Of a stretch of 64,000 nucleotides of DNA, positions 10,406 through 19,718 are shown piece after piece. How positions within the stretch are numbered: the first letter of the stretch is position 1; each line of letters begins with the position of its first letter. Under the pieces are notes generated by a model. The model ran no database searches. It saw only the letters and a program-made list of their open reading frames with translations, and was not told where the DNA came from. Position numbers and translations under genes: made by a program. Source of the stretch: Cymbomonas tetramitiformis. Lineage: Eukaryota > Chlorophyta > Pyramimonadophyceae > Pyramimonadales > Pyramimonadaceae. The stretch is taken from NCBI GenBank assembly GCA_001247695.2, contig LGRX02034679.1, positions 1 to 64,000 of the forward strand, in the 5' to 3' direction.

Positions 10406-13400
10406 AGGGCGCGGGCCCCGTCACTGCGGGGTCAGGGGGACAAAAGGGCCCCGCGCCGGCGTCCACAGCGATGCAGGTGCTGCATGATAGGTGGAGAAGG
10501 TGTGGGAGACACCTTAGTGGCAGCGCCAGGCGCCACCTCAAGAGCCAAAGTCGAGTCGAGAGGTATGAGCAGGAAGGTTTAGACATGCTAGCCGCCACCC
10601 GCACGGAAAGCCCAGAGCCTCCTGAGCGGGAACAGGTCGAGCAGCGCGTCCAAAGAGAGCAGGCAAACTTCTGGAAGTCCGCCAGAACCCCAGCAACCGC
10701 CTCAGTTCCGCGTCCCGAGGAGCCGTGGGAGCTGCTCTGTTGGATCACCGGTGCGGACACCCGGGGTAAAAACCGGTCGAGCCACACAGTTGAGCCACGG
10801 GCAGTCTACCAACAGCACCTGGAGAACCAGGGGTCGGATGTTGCGAGAGTTCGCGGGCACTGGAAGTTCAGAGCTCAGCGTTTACCCCCCAGAGTTAGGA
10901 AAGCCTTTCAGGCCCAGCAGCCAAGTGCTCGCCTGCGTTCCGCCATCAGGGCGCTAGAAAGGTATCTAAAGCTGGAAGAGTCAGAGGTCCGGCCGGTCAA
11001 GTCCCTTGCGCTTTGGAGGGCAGGGCAAAGGCGGATGAGCCAGAAGCTTGGACCCACGACTAGTAAGCCCCAGTTGAATCGAGAAGAGTTAGATAAGCGC
11101 TTGAAGCGGCTCGTCAGGGTGCGCGAGTTCAATCGCCGACGCAAAGCCATCTTGGATCAGGAGTTCGGACGGTTTGTTCGCGTTGCCAAACCCAAGCCTG
11201 CCGAGGGAGAAGAACTCTCACCACCAGAGAGAACTTCAAAGCCCAGTCGGCCGTGGTTGACCCGAAGCAGGGCTCGCCAGGCTTTGGGCCCGAAACGCAG
11301 ACCATGGCTGACTCCTGAAGACAAGGCGCTTCGAACCTCTCGATTGCAGCGCAGGTACGAGTTGGAGGGTAGGGACCCGGCTTCTACCTCAACAGAACGC
11401 CATGCGGACTTCCACGCCTTCGTAAAGGAGGAGTTGGAAAGGGAGAATAGGGAACTTCAGCAAGACAATGAGCTGATGCACCGGGACGAGCAAGTCAGAA
11501 AGCACATAGCGGCTAAACTGGCTGCAGCGTCAGTCCAAGTCGCGGTGTCCCCCCCAGACTTCCCAGAGCGCAGCGCAGTTCAGAAAGCAGTCGCCATCGG
11601 CCTGCTAGCGGACGCGTGTACTTACTGCCTCCCGGACTGTGACTCCGACGCAGAAACGTCAGTCACCCGCCTGGACTGCATAATGCAGGACGGCGATATC
11701 AGTCCGAGCTGGTGTGAGTCCCTGGCAGCGGTGTCCTCGATGGGAGCGCGCCCGAGGAGTTTCGACAGGCACAGTCGCACACCGACGTTGTTGCTGTTTT
11801 GGGCCTGGATTGCGGGCGTCAGAGTCAAGGTGTTAGTGGATTCGGGAGCATCCACCAATATCATCGCAAAGAGTACACTGCAGAGGCTCTCCGGCGTCAA
11901 GCCGGTGCGCCACGAGCAAGCCATGCGGGTTCGAGTGGCTGACGGCACCACATATGATGCTAATTCCTGCATCAGGCCCAAGCTCCTTGCTGAGACGTCA
12001 AAGGGGTCTTACGGCCAGCAGGTTGAGCTTCGGGTAATGCCACTCGACCTCAAGGTGGATGTCATCCTGGGGGGTCCTTGGCTGGCGAACCTTTCCCCGG
12101 TTACGCTGGATTATAAGAACTGGGGTTCGGTCCGGTTCACCAAGGGCAGGGAAGAGGTCGTCATCACCGGCTGTTCGCCGGGGTCACCGGACCCCAGTCG
12201 GTCCAAGGACACGGCAATGGCACTGGTACAGGGAGTCCTTTTGAGCCAACGTCGGGCTCGCCGGGACCTGCGGACCCTCCGAAACAGAGAGGAGCAGGCT
12301 TTCGTCGTCTACCTCGGCCCCGATGGGACTTTTGGCGCGTTGGCCTGCAACAAGGGGGGGGGAGACTCCGACGAAGATTCCCCCAACGATGTTGTAGCAG
12401 GCCTAGCGTCAGAACCCTCCTCCGGGTCCGAGGATAGTGAAGTCAGCGTGCGTCCCAGCGCAACGGTGCCGGACGGAGCTGAGGAGTCTGAGGGGCCGGG
12501 AGGGTTGGTCTCGGACAGTTCCGAGTCCGGCTACAGTGACGTGGAAGGAGCGTGTCATTTGCAGAGAGTAGGGGCGGTGGTCGAGGATATTAGGCCACAG
12601 GGATTTGCGAGTACGGTCGACGAGGCCGGGGATCACCCTGACCCTCTCAGCTTTTTCGCTAGCAAACAGGAGGCGAACGGAGCATTTGCGTTGCTTCCAC
12701 CAGCGGTGCGTAGGCAGGCGATAGAGGATCACGCGGCCGGGAAGCCACCCACCTGGCACGCGCAGGCAGCCGCGGCGCTCCAGCAGGGCCGGGGTCTGGT
12801 CGCGGAGCGACGACCCCGAGCACGGCGTAAGCGAGTGCGTTGGCGTGACCAGGTCGCAGCAGTCGGTCAGCCTGGTGCTGAAAGTGGCCCCTCCACCGAG
12901 CAGCCACCGGGACCAAAAGTCCCCACTGTCCCGAGTCCTCAGAGTCAGAAGTCGCGAGCCTCGGCACCAGTCCCGCCGCCAGCTCCGCAGACCACAGACC
13001 CGCCGGTACCGGCCGCCCCGCCAGGTACTACCTCGCCGCCAGCCCCACAGACTGCTCAGGCCTCCCCGGAACCGCCGGAGGACGAGATAGACGAGACGGT
13101 GTCGCCGGAAATCTGGCAGCAGCTTAGGGACCTGGAAAAGGAGTTCGCAGATGTCATTTGCACAGAGCTGCCGGAATCAGTCCAGTCAAGGGAATTCAAG
13201 TCCGGCGTCCGGCTCAGGCCAGATTGGAATGGGAACGCCTTGCACCGGCGAGGGTACAAGCTGTCGCAGGAGGAGTTGCGGCAACTCCGGCAACAGCTAG
13301 ATGAGCTCTTAGCCAAAGGGTACATACGACCCTCGGCCTCTCCGTGGGGCTGCCCTGTGCTGATGGTCCCCAAGCCGAGTAATCCCAAGGAGTTGCGTCT

Positions 13401-16400
13401 AGTCATTGACTACAGACAGATCAATGAGATCACAGTCAAGGACAAGTACCCCCTCCCGGATGTCCAGAGTCTCTTAGATGATCTACAAGGGGCTACCGTC
13501 TTCTCTACGATGGATGCCCTTTGGGGATTTTGGCAGGTCCCTATGAAAGCAGAGGACGTGGAGAAAACCGCAATGACTACGCACTTTGGAGCGTACGAGT
13601 GGTTGGTCATGCCTATGGGATTGTCAAACTCCCCAAGTACCTGGCAAAGGATGATGCAACAGTACCTCGGGCACCTACCCTTTTGCAGAGTATTTGTAGA
13701 TGACATCATGATTTTCTCGGCTGAGGTTCCGGGTAAGAGCGCCCATGAGGTACACCTCGACCACCTCCGCCAGGTCCTGGAGGCATGCCGAAAGAATTCA
13801 GTCTACCTCAAAAAGTCGAAAGTCAAATTGTGCAAGCGATCAGTCCGGTTCCTAGGGCATGTGGTGGATCGGGATGGATGTCGTCCACAGCAGGATAAGG
13901 TTGCGTCGGTACGCGATTGGCCAGACCTAGAAACTGTCACACACGTGCGACAGTTTCTGGGCATGTGTGGCTTCTACCGGAGGTACATCCAGAACTTCGC
14001 AGATATCGCGTACCCGTTGACCCGCCTCACCAAATCCGGCGTGGACTGGACCTGGGGCGAGAATGAAAAGGCAGCATTTAAACAGCTAAAAACTGCCTTG
14101 ATCTCCTCCCCAGCCTTGGCCCTACCCGATCAAAAGGGTGCAGCAGACGGTTCCAGACCCTTCTTTGTGCAGACAGATGCCAGTGGAGTAGCACTAGGGG
14201 GTGTACTCATGCAGGATCAGGGACGAGGCTTACAGCCCTTGGCCTTTGAAAGCCGGCAGTTCTCCAGCGCAGAGCAGAACTATCACGCTGGGGAACGGGA
14301 GCTTTGTGCCATCCATCACTGCACCACGGTCACCTGGAGACATTATCTGATTTTCACATCATTTAAGCTCATGGGAGACCATAAACCCCTTCAGTGGCTC
14401 TTCGCCCCAGCTAGGGAGCTCAGCCGACGTCAGGCTCGCTGGTACGAGGACTTGGTAGAGGTAGGAGTCCATCAGATGGAGCACGTGCCAGGGCGCTGTT
14501 TAGTAGTACCAGACGCGCAGTCCCGGCGACCAGACTATCAGGAAATGTCAGCCAGAGAAGGGTTGAAGGAAAAAGGGATTGTGGATCGCGCCACGGATGG
14601 GCCCAGAGACTCCGCACCGGCAGGCAAGGGGTCCGAAGAGGACGAGGATCCTACCTCTGTCCTCGGGGCAGTGGATTGCACCACCGATGGATCTGATGGA
14701 CCCGAGTACTCTGAGCCGAAAGGCAAGAGATGCGAAGGGGACGAGGATCCCACATCTGTCTTAGGCGCCACCTTCGAGTATAGTGATTCCGAGGACGAGT
14801 CCTTCCCTCCCACCAGTCCAGCACCGGTCATTGGTGAGCTCACCCATCTGAATGGGCTCACGTGGGTAGAGTCGCCGGCCCTTTGGCTGGACGCAGCTGC
14901 CACCCTAGCAGTAGGCGAGAAATCCTTGAGGGATGCCGAATCGCTAGCAGTCATGACCAGAGCAGACCGAGCTAGGGAACAGGCCACAGCAGAAGTCCAG
15001 AGTCACCCGAAGTTCCCCCACCCTGAGGCCCAGAGTCATCCAAAGGCAGCCGGAAAGGTACCTGAGCCCGTTAAGCCCCCAGAAAGTAGCTCCCACTACG
15101 ACCAGGTCGTAGATCGCCAGGACTGGAAGCTGATCAGGGAGCGCTTTGAGGAGATAGCAGCCCAGTACGGGGTGTTTGACGTTGACGCGTGTTGCGACTC
15201 CATGGGCGTTAACCGGCAGGTTGACACCTATTGGACCGATTGCTTGAAGGAAAAGTGGCGCGGGAAACACGTTTGGTGCAACCCCCCTTACACGAAGGAT
15301 TCAGACTTGATAGAAAGAATTCTTCGGCATTTCCTTGCTGAGTGGCGCGCCGATCCGGAAAACACCTCGGCGATGTTCCTTCTGCCAGACTATGACGCCC
15401 CCTGGAGACGGTTGATTCACCCCAAGTATGGGCTTCATCCGGTCAAAGTCTTTGACACGAAAGACGAAAAAGGTCGTCCCAACCACCTCTTCGAGTCCCC
15501 TGATGGAGGTCGACCCCCGCTGCGCTGGCCGGTCCTTCTGGTGTGGGCCCCAGCAGCCAGCAGGGCAAAGCCCCGAGCGCCGCCTGCGCGAAAGGACAGT
15601 GAGGCAGAACCCGACGAGCCTTTAGTCACTACAGGGGTTGCAGCAAGGGCCAGGGCAGCATCAGGCCCACTGAAGGCTGATGAGTTCGTCCGCGCCTTGC
15701 AAGCGGAATACGAACGCAGCCAGTACCTCAGCTCGTTGAAGGAGGAACTGATCGCAGCCCCACATCAGAGGACAGACACATTTCGCATGGTAGACGACAT
15801 GATATGGCGAGTGGCAGAAGGGCGGTATCAGCTAGTGCTAGCTCAGGATTCCCCCCTCAGAGAGCTGGTGATGCGCGAAGCACACGAGTCCCCAGCAGCA
15901 GGGCACACAGGAAGGGATAAGACACTGGACAGAGTATCCCGTCGCTTTTGGTGGCCACGCATGAGCAAGGATGTCACCGACTGGTGCAAATCCTGCGTTG
16001 TGTGCCAACAGACCCGGCCACGCAACGGGTATCCAGACGGTCAGCTTAACCCCCTGCAAGTCCCAGTAAGACTGTGGCAAGTGGTTAGTATCGACTTCGT
16101 CACTGGGCTGCCCCGCACAGAGCGAGGGTACGACGCGTTTGCTACCTTCACGGACAAGTTGTCCAAGATGGTGCACGTAGTTCCCATGCTTTACGCTGAC
16201 AGCTCAGCTGCACAGATCGCGCGCATGTATTTCGACCAAGTGTGGCGTTTGCACGGCGCTCCCATGAAGATCGTCTGTGATCGGGACTCCCGCTTCAGGG
16301 ATGAGATGCATCTCGAGCTACATCGGTTGATGGGAGTCCAGGTTGCCTCTACCACGCCGTACCACCCTCAAGGTGATGGGCAGGCAGAGCACACAAACCA

Positions 16401-18342
16401 CACGGTCGAACGCATGTTGCGCGCGTACGTCGACGCCAACCAGCACGATTGGGATTTATGGTGTACCCCGGTCGAGTACGCCATTAATGACTCTCGTTCC
16501 GCCGTCACGGGATTCACCCCTTTTGAACTGACGTATGGTCACGCTCCGGCCTCTCAGCTGGACTTCTTCGTGGAGGCAGCACTTGCATCACGGAGAGGCC
16601 GAGCTAAGGGGGGGAGGGGCGCAGCAGTAAAAAAGGGTACAGCCCACGAGACAGCCCGCCAGTTTGTTCGCCAGTTGCAGCTCGCTAGGGAGAAGCTGCT
16701 CTTAGCTCAGCAGCAACAGATCGCCCAGTACGACGCGCGTCACAGGTCCAGGAGTTACGCAGTAGGCGATGAGGTTTGGGTGGATGCCACGCACCTCACC
16801 CAGCCGGGCGACCGCGGGTTGCACAAGAAATTGCTTAAGAAGCGCCTTGGGCCCCTTCGGGTGCTGGAAGTCTTTCACAGCGACAGGCAGATGGCCCTTC
16901 CCGCGAGCGATAGAGGCGCACCGTCGGCCTATAGGTTGCAGACGCCTAAGCAGTGGAAAGTGCACGATGTGTTTACCGTGGACCGGCTTTCGCCAGTAGA
17001 GTCGGGCAGCCGCTTCGTTGAGAGAGCTAAGGAGATTCCCCCTCCTCCGTTGGACGTCAGCGGGCGCAAGGAAACCCACGTCGAGAGGGTGGAGCGTTCG
17101 CGCACGCGCCAGCGCCAGGGCAGGAGGTGGACAGAGTACCTGGTCAAGTGGACAGGAATGCCCCGCAGTGAGAACGAGTGGAAGACCCGAGAGGATCTGG
17201 AGTGGGACGGAGCCGGCAGGCCCGGTGTTCCCAACCGAGCGTTGTTGGAGTTTGAGAGGATCGAGGCTAAGAGAGTGGAGCGAGAGAAGCTTAGGGTCCG
17301 TAAGAGACGCGACGAGTCCGCAGGAGCGGTATGGACCACGCTATCGGAGGAGCTCAAGGTAGACGGAGCAATGCCATGGGTGCCAGAGGAGAGGTTTGAT
17401 GAGGAAGTAGGAACTTTCGCGAGAGTATCTGCTCAGAGCACCCTGCCGCCAGTCAACGGAGCCGCAGCACTTGAGAAGGAGCCAGTCGGCCAGTCTAAGA
17501 TTCTTGTATTGTTTTGTGGGACCGGGTCAGTCGAGAGGCAGTTCACTAAGCAATTTCCCAACAGCGAAGTAGTTGCTGTAGACATTCAGCCCAAGTGGGG
17601 CCCCACACATTGCGAGGATATCATGCGATGGGACTATCGACAGTTCAGACCAGGACACTTCGACGTAGTCTGGGCTAGCCCACCTTGCACAGAGTACAGC
17701 CAAGCGAAGACGGTAGGCATCCGAGATTTGCGTGCTGCGGACAGGCGAGTTCGTAGGACATTGGAGATCATCCGGTACTTGAGGCCCGAAGCATACTTCA
17801 TTGAGAACCCGAGGGGAAGAGAGCCCCACGGGTTGCACACGCGTCGCTGCATGAGCAATCTACCAGCTCCGCACCTCGTCACGTACTGCAAATACGGGAC
17901 CGCATACAGGAAGCCCACGCACATCTGGACCAACGTTCCGTTGCGCACACCCTTGCGAGTATGCGATTCCGATACGCCTTGCGAGTTCTTCCGGCAGCAC
18001 GGTAGGCACGAGAAAGTAGCGCAAGGAGGGCGCGCGATGAGAGCCGGAGGTGTGTTCGCGAAGGGCATGGGAGCGCGAGAGAATTTGTATGGGATTCCGT
18101 CAGCACTGTTAAAACAGCTTTTCCACAACCTGACCCTACATGAAGAGGTGCATGCGTTCCTGTCTGAACTGCTTGTCAGGGAGGATCTGAGCGAGATGAG
18201 CGTTTTAGTCCAGTCAGCTGTTGTTGAGAGTGACCCGCCCGAGTTTGAGCCGGAACCGATAGCGTTAGCGGGAGTGCGAGCGGAGGTGACGATCATACCT
18301 GAGGGCGGATGGGAATCTGACGCGAGTGGTCTTAGCGATTGA
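10213..18342 (+). CDS. pol: Pol polyprotein of element B: PR-RT-RH-N6A MTase-like-IN-chromodomain-C5 MTase-like
   Basis: A 2,709-codon open frame without any stop. Approximate residues counted from 10213: aspartic protease DSGAS at 543; RT 1020-1230 with FVDD at 1159; RNase H TDASG at 1320; adenine methyltransferase-like domain 1633-1780 with CNPPY at 1689; integrase HHCC finger 1882-1935 and DDE residues at 1959, 2021 and 2059; chromodomain 2288-2342; C5 methyltransferase-like domain 2428-2636 with FCGTGS, SPPC (2489) and ENPRG (2530). It is in the -1 frame relative to gag, overlapping 10213-10405, so expression probably needs -1 frameshifting. I found no textbook slippery heptamer in the overlap. 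The first 300 codons after the overlap are basic and unassigned. About 170 residues of acidic linker (14590-14830) carry two copies of a GPE/EYSEP-type block. Confidence 0.88.
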   Translation: MQEHGPLCPRLSAGEPAPEGVGQVPPGGHPGVNRGRVGGGSFGCHRFGFCPGGRSPARGVLPAVKGAGPVTAGSGGQKGPAPASTAMQVLHDRWRRCGRHLSGSARRHLKSQSRVERYEQEGLDMLAATRTESPEPPEREQVEQRVQREQANFWKSARTPATASVPRPEEPWELLCWITGADTRGKNRSSHTVEPRAVYQQHLENQGSDVARVRGHWKFRAQRLPPRVRKAFQAQQPSARLRSAIRALERYLKLEESEVRPVKSLALWRAGQRRMSQKLGPTTSKPQLNREELDKRLKRLVRVREFNRRRKAILDQEFGRFVRVAKPKPAEGEELSPPERTSKPSRPWLTRSRARQALGPKRRPWLTPEDKALRTSRLQRRYELEGRDPASTSTERHADFHAFVKEELERENRELQQDNELMHRDEQVRKHIAAKLAAASVQVAVSPPDFPERSAVQKAVAIGLLADACTYCLPDCDSDAETSVTRLDCIMQDGDISPSWCESLAAVSSMGARPRSFDRHSRTPTLLLFWAWIAGVRVKVLVDSGASTNIIAKSTLQRLSGVKPVRHEQAMRVRVADGTTYDANSCIRPKLLAETSKGSYGQQVELRVMPLDLKVDVILGGPWLANLSPVTLDYKNWGSVRFTKGREEVVITGCSPGSPDPSRSKDTAMALVQGVLLSQRRARRDLRTLRNREEQAFVVYLGPDGTFGALACNKGGGDSDEDSPNDVVAGLASEPSSGSEDSEVSVRPSATVPDGAEESEGPGGLVSDSSESGYSDVEGACHLQRVGAVVEDIRPQGFASTVDEAGDHPDPLSFFASKQEANGAFALLPPAVRRQAIEDHAAGKPPTWHAQAAAALQQGRGLVAERRPRARRKRVRWRDQVAAVGQPGAESGPSTEQPPGPKVPTVPSPQSQKSRASAPVPPPAPQTTDPPVPAAPPGTTSPPAPQTAQASPEPPEDEIDETVSPEIWQQLRDLEKEFADVICTELPESVQSREFKSGVRLRPDWNGNALHRRGYKLSQEELRQLRQQLDELLAKGYIRPSASPWGCPVLMVPKPSNPKELRLVIDYRQINEITVKDKYPLPDVQSLLDDLQGATVFSTMDALWGFWQVPMKAEDVEKTAMTTHFGAYEWLVMPMGLSNSPSTWQRMMQQYLGHLPFCRVFVDDIMIFSAEVPGKSAHEVHLDHLRQVLEACRKNSVYLKKSKVKLCKRSVRFLGHVVDRDGCRPQQDKVASVRDWPDLETVTHVRQFLGMCGFYRRYIQNFADIAYPLTRLTKSGVDWTWGENEKAAFKQLKTALISSPALALPDQKGAADGSRPFFVQTDASGVALGGVLMQDQGRGLQPLAFESRQFSSAEQNYHAGERELCAIHHCTTVTWRHYLIFTSFKLMGDHKPLQWLFAPARELSRRQARWYEDLVEVGVHQMEHVPGRCLVVPDAQSRRPDYQEMSAREGLKEKGIVDRATDGPRDSAPAGKGSEEDEDPTSVLGAVDCTTDGSDGPEYSEPKGKRCEGDEDPTSVLGATFEYSDSEDESFPPTSPAPVIGELTHLNGLTWVESPALWLDAAATLAVGEKSLRDAESLAVMTRADRAREQATAEVQSHPKFPHPEAQSHPKAAGKVPEPVKPPESSSHYDQVVDRQDWKLIRERFEEIAAQYGVFDVDACCDSMGVNRQVDTYWTDCLKEKWRGKHVWCNPPYTKDSDLIERILRHFLAEWRADPENTSAMFLLPDYDAPWRRLIHPKYGLHPVKVFDTKDEKGRPNHLFESPDGGRPPLRWPVLLVWAPAASRAKPRAPPARKDSEAEPDEPLVTTGVAARARAASGPLKADEFVRALQAEYERSQYLSSLKEELIAAPHQRTDTFRMVDDMIWRVAEGRYQLVLAQDSPLRELVMREAHESPAAGHTGRDKTLDRVSRRFWWPRMSKDVTDWCKSCVVCQQTRPRNGYPDGQLNPLQVPVRLWQVVSIDFVTGLPRTERGYDAFATFTDKLSKMVHVVPMLYADSSAAQIARMYFDQVWRLHGAPMKIVCDRDSRFRDEMHLELHRLMGVQVASTTPYHPQGDGQAEHTNHTVERMLRAYVDANQHDWDLWCTPVEYAINDSRSAVTGFTPFELTYGHAPASQLDFFVEAALASRRGRAKGGRGAAVKKGTAHETARQFVRQLQLAREKLLLAQQQQIAQYDARHRSRSYAVGDEVWVDATHLTQPGDRGLHKKLLKKRLGPLRVLEVFHSDRQMALPASDRGAPSAYRLQTPKQWKVHDVFTVDRLSPVESGSRFVERAKEIPPPPLDVSGRKETHVERVERSRTRQRQGRRWTEYLVKWTGMPRSENEWKTREDLEWDGAGRPGVPNRALLEFERIEAKRVEREKLRVRKRRDESAGAVWTTLSEELKVDGAMPWVPEERFDEEVGTFARVSAQSTLPPVNGAAALEKEPVGQSKILVLFCGTGSVERQFTKQFPNSEVVAVDIQPKWGPTHCEDIMRWDYRQFRPGHFDVVWASPPCTEYSQAKTVGIRDLRAADRRVRRTLEIIRYLRPEAYFIENPRGREPHGLHTRRCMSNLPAPHLVTYCKYGTAYRKPTHIWTNVPLRTPLRVCDSDTPCEFFRQHGRHEKVAQGGRAMRAGGVFAKGMGARENLYGIPSALLKQLFHNLTLHEEVHAFLSELLVREDLSEMSVLVQSAVVESDPPEFEPEPIALAGVRAEVTIIPEGGWESDASGLSD
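15113..15550 (+). other. Phage-type DNA N6-adenine methyltransferase-like domain in pol B
   Basis: Same position as in element A, between RNase H and integrase. Conserved blocks shared with A: RQDWK, FDVDACCD, NRQV, YWTDCLKEKWRG, VWCNPPY, PENTSA and LLPD. Catalytic motif IV is NPPY here and NPPF in A; both are used by N6-adenine/N4-cytosine methyltransferases. The blocks are conserved while the flanking linkers differ freely between A and B, which argues for selection on the domain. Substrate and activity are inferred. Confidence 0.75.
17488..18130 (+). other. C5-cytosine methyltransferase-like domain in pol B
   Basis: Motif I VLFCGTGSVER, motif IV WASPPCTEYSQAK with the catalytic Cys, motif VI variant IENPRG, a downstream HIWTN segment and a C-terminal GIPSALLKQL segment. 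The overall shape is that of phage-type C5 methyltransferases without a long target-recognition insert. It follows the chromodomain directly, so the enzyme would be carried wherever the integrase-chromodomain protein binds chromatin. C5 methyltransferases captured by retrotransposons are known in some algae and dinoflagellates. Confidence 0.75.
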
Positions 18343-18358
18343 GAGCGTTGGGGAGCGT

Positions 18359-18672
18359 CGGGAAGAGCGGTGGCTCCAGCCTTGGCGAGACCAGGCGGCA
18401 GGTGAGAACCTGGGTAATCCATCCGAGAGAGCAGTGGCTCTAGCCTCGGCACAGCCAGGCAACAGGTGGAAATCTGTATAATCCATTTGAGCAGTGGCTC
18501 TAAGCCTTGGTATGACCAAGCGGCAGGTGAGAACCTGGGTAATCTATCCAAGTGAGCAGTGGCTCTAGCCTCGGCGCGACCAGGCAACAGGTGGAAATCT
18601 GTATAATCCATTTCACGAGAGCATTGGCTCCGGACCTGGCACGACCGGGCAGCAGTTGGAGATCTGGGTAAA
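18359..18672 (+). repeat. Roughly 62-bp tandem repeats in the 3' untranslated region of element B
   Basis: About five copies of a unit around GAGCAGTGGCTCTAGCCTCGG followed by a CAGGTG(A/G)(G/A)AA block. Copies alternate between two types (ending AACCTGGGTAATC or AAATCTGTATAATCC), giving a 125-bp higher-order period. The array lies between the pol stop and the polypurine tract. From there to 19050 the DNA is non-coding. Confidence 0.75.
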
Positions 18673-19050
18673 AGCTCTAGCACTCCGAGGAGGCGGTGAA
18701 GGTTTAAAACCTTTCCTCCGGGCCGGCATCCCGAGAACTGTCAGGTAATTGGCAAACCTATTGTCATCCCCTGTAAGTGTACCGTGTTGGGAGGTTTAAA
18801 ACCTTGAGCGTGGTAATGGATGTGAAACCTTGAGCCTTGGGGGAGCCTGGTAGTGCAGATGGCAGACCGGTGAGAGGCCGACCCTTGTGCTTAAGAGGTC
18901 GATCTCCTTATTGCGGTGTGTCTTGGGAAGTGTAATGTCATCCCAGACAACAGGCGGCTGAGACCTGTATAATCATTCAGAGCAACAGTAGAAGATCTGT
19001 ATAAAAACTTTACTGGTCCGACGTGGTCAGCGTGGACGTGACCTTCCCTA

Positions 19051-19072
19051 AGGGGGGGGGAGTTGTGCTAGG
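19051..19072 (+). promoter_or_regulatory. Polypurine tract and start of the 3' LTR of element B
   Basis: An A followed by nine G and AG, then TTGTGCTAGG. It shares GGAGTTGTGC(C/T)AGG with the same position in element A. Predicted plus-strand primer site; the LTR would begin at 19064. Confidence 0.6.
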
Positions 19073-19550
19073 AGGCAAGCACAAGAGCAAGAAAAACGGC
19101 TAAGTATAAAACGCAGGAGTACTCAGTACGGAGTACAGTAGGACCGATCAGAATGATGTTGATGTGAGGTGCCTAGACTGTTGTACGGAGTACTCAGTAC
19201 AGTTGAGTTATGGAAAGAGTTCCTGAATGTATAAGAACTCTAAGAGTAACCAGTTTCGGAGAGATGAACTGAACTGAGAATTGTAACATAAAAAGTAAGA
19301 GCCGTATCCGCTGTATATTGTGTATTGAAAGCATACACTTGAAAGCATAAGCATAACTATTAAGATTTACGAAACCGAAGTCTTGTAGTTGACCAATCGT
19401 AAGCATACCTCGTGCGGTCGTTTAATAAGTGTAGAATAGTATAAGTCCGAAACCGTAAAGAAGAGAAGAAGTCAAGTGTAGACTCCTACATAGAGGAAGT
19501 AGTCATAATGACTTGTTTACTCATTGAAGTCTTACTCTTTAAGTGGAAAT
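19064..19550 (+). repeat. Predicted 3' LTR of element B with a TATA-like box
   Basis: About 490 bp of non-coding sequence after the polypurine tract. It contains TATAAAA at 19105-19111, a plausible LTR promoter, and two copies of GGAGTACTCAGTAC-type palindromic sequence (19116-19140 and 19175-19200). The right end is uncertain; it must lie before the AT-rich, G-hairpin-bearing block that starts near 19558. No matching 5' copy is in the window. Confidence 0.45.
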
Positions 19551-19562
19551 TTTTCATTAAAA

Positions 19563-19692
19563 AAGGGAGGTGGGAGGTGGGAGGTTGGCTTTTATAGAAA
19601 GTATTTTAGAAATTAAAAATAAATATTGAATTGTTTTTATCATCATATGAAAATCTTTTCCGAAAAGTAACACCTCCCACCACCCAACCTCC
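19563..19692. terminator. G-rich/C-rich inverted repeat downstream of the helicase gene
   Basis: GGGAGGTGGGAGGTGGGAGG (19565-19584) on the left, an AT-rich stretch of about 85 bp, and CACCTCCCACCACCCAACCTCC (19670-19691) on the right. The arms can pair into a long hairpin, and the G-run arm alone has G-quadruplex potential. It lies just past the 3' end (19719) of the minus-strand helicase gene. A like structure follows the next minus-strand gene. Giant viruses and virophages use 3' hairpins for mRNA end formation, so a terminator or polyadenylation role is inferred. Confidence 0.5.
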
Positions 19693-19718
19693 GTTTTTAT
19701 TATTTAATGAAGTAGTTG

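Larger units (their letters stand above)
8759..19550 (+). mobile_element. Ty3/gypsy-type retrotransposon B with two methyltransferase-like domains
   Basis: About 10.8 kb: gag with a CCHC knuckle, a very long pol in the -1 frame, a 3' untranslated repeat array, a polypurine tract and a 3' LTR. Domain order equals element A. All domains are open without stops, so this is the best preserved copy in the window. The 5' LTR is not found and gag has no ATG before about 8957, suggesting 5' truncation. The right border is placed where the sequence becomes strongly AT-rich. Confidence 0.85.

Noticed and set aside
8798..10787. Long minus-strand frames opposite gag/pol B
   Set aside because: GC-rich antisense shadows of gag and pol; the sense strand has clear zinc-knuckle and capsid features.
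17634..18683. 349-codon minus-strand frame across the end of pol B and the 3' repeats
   Set aside because: Antisense shadow of a conserved methyltransferase domain; repeats explain the remainder.
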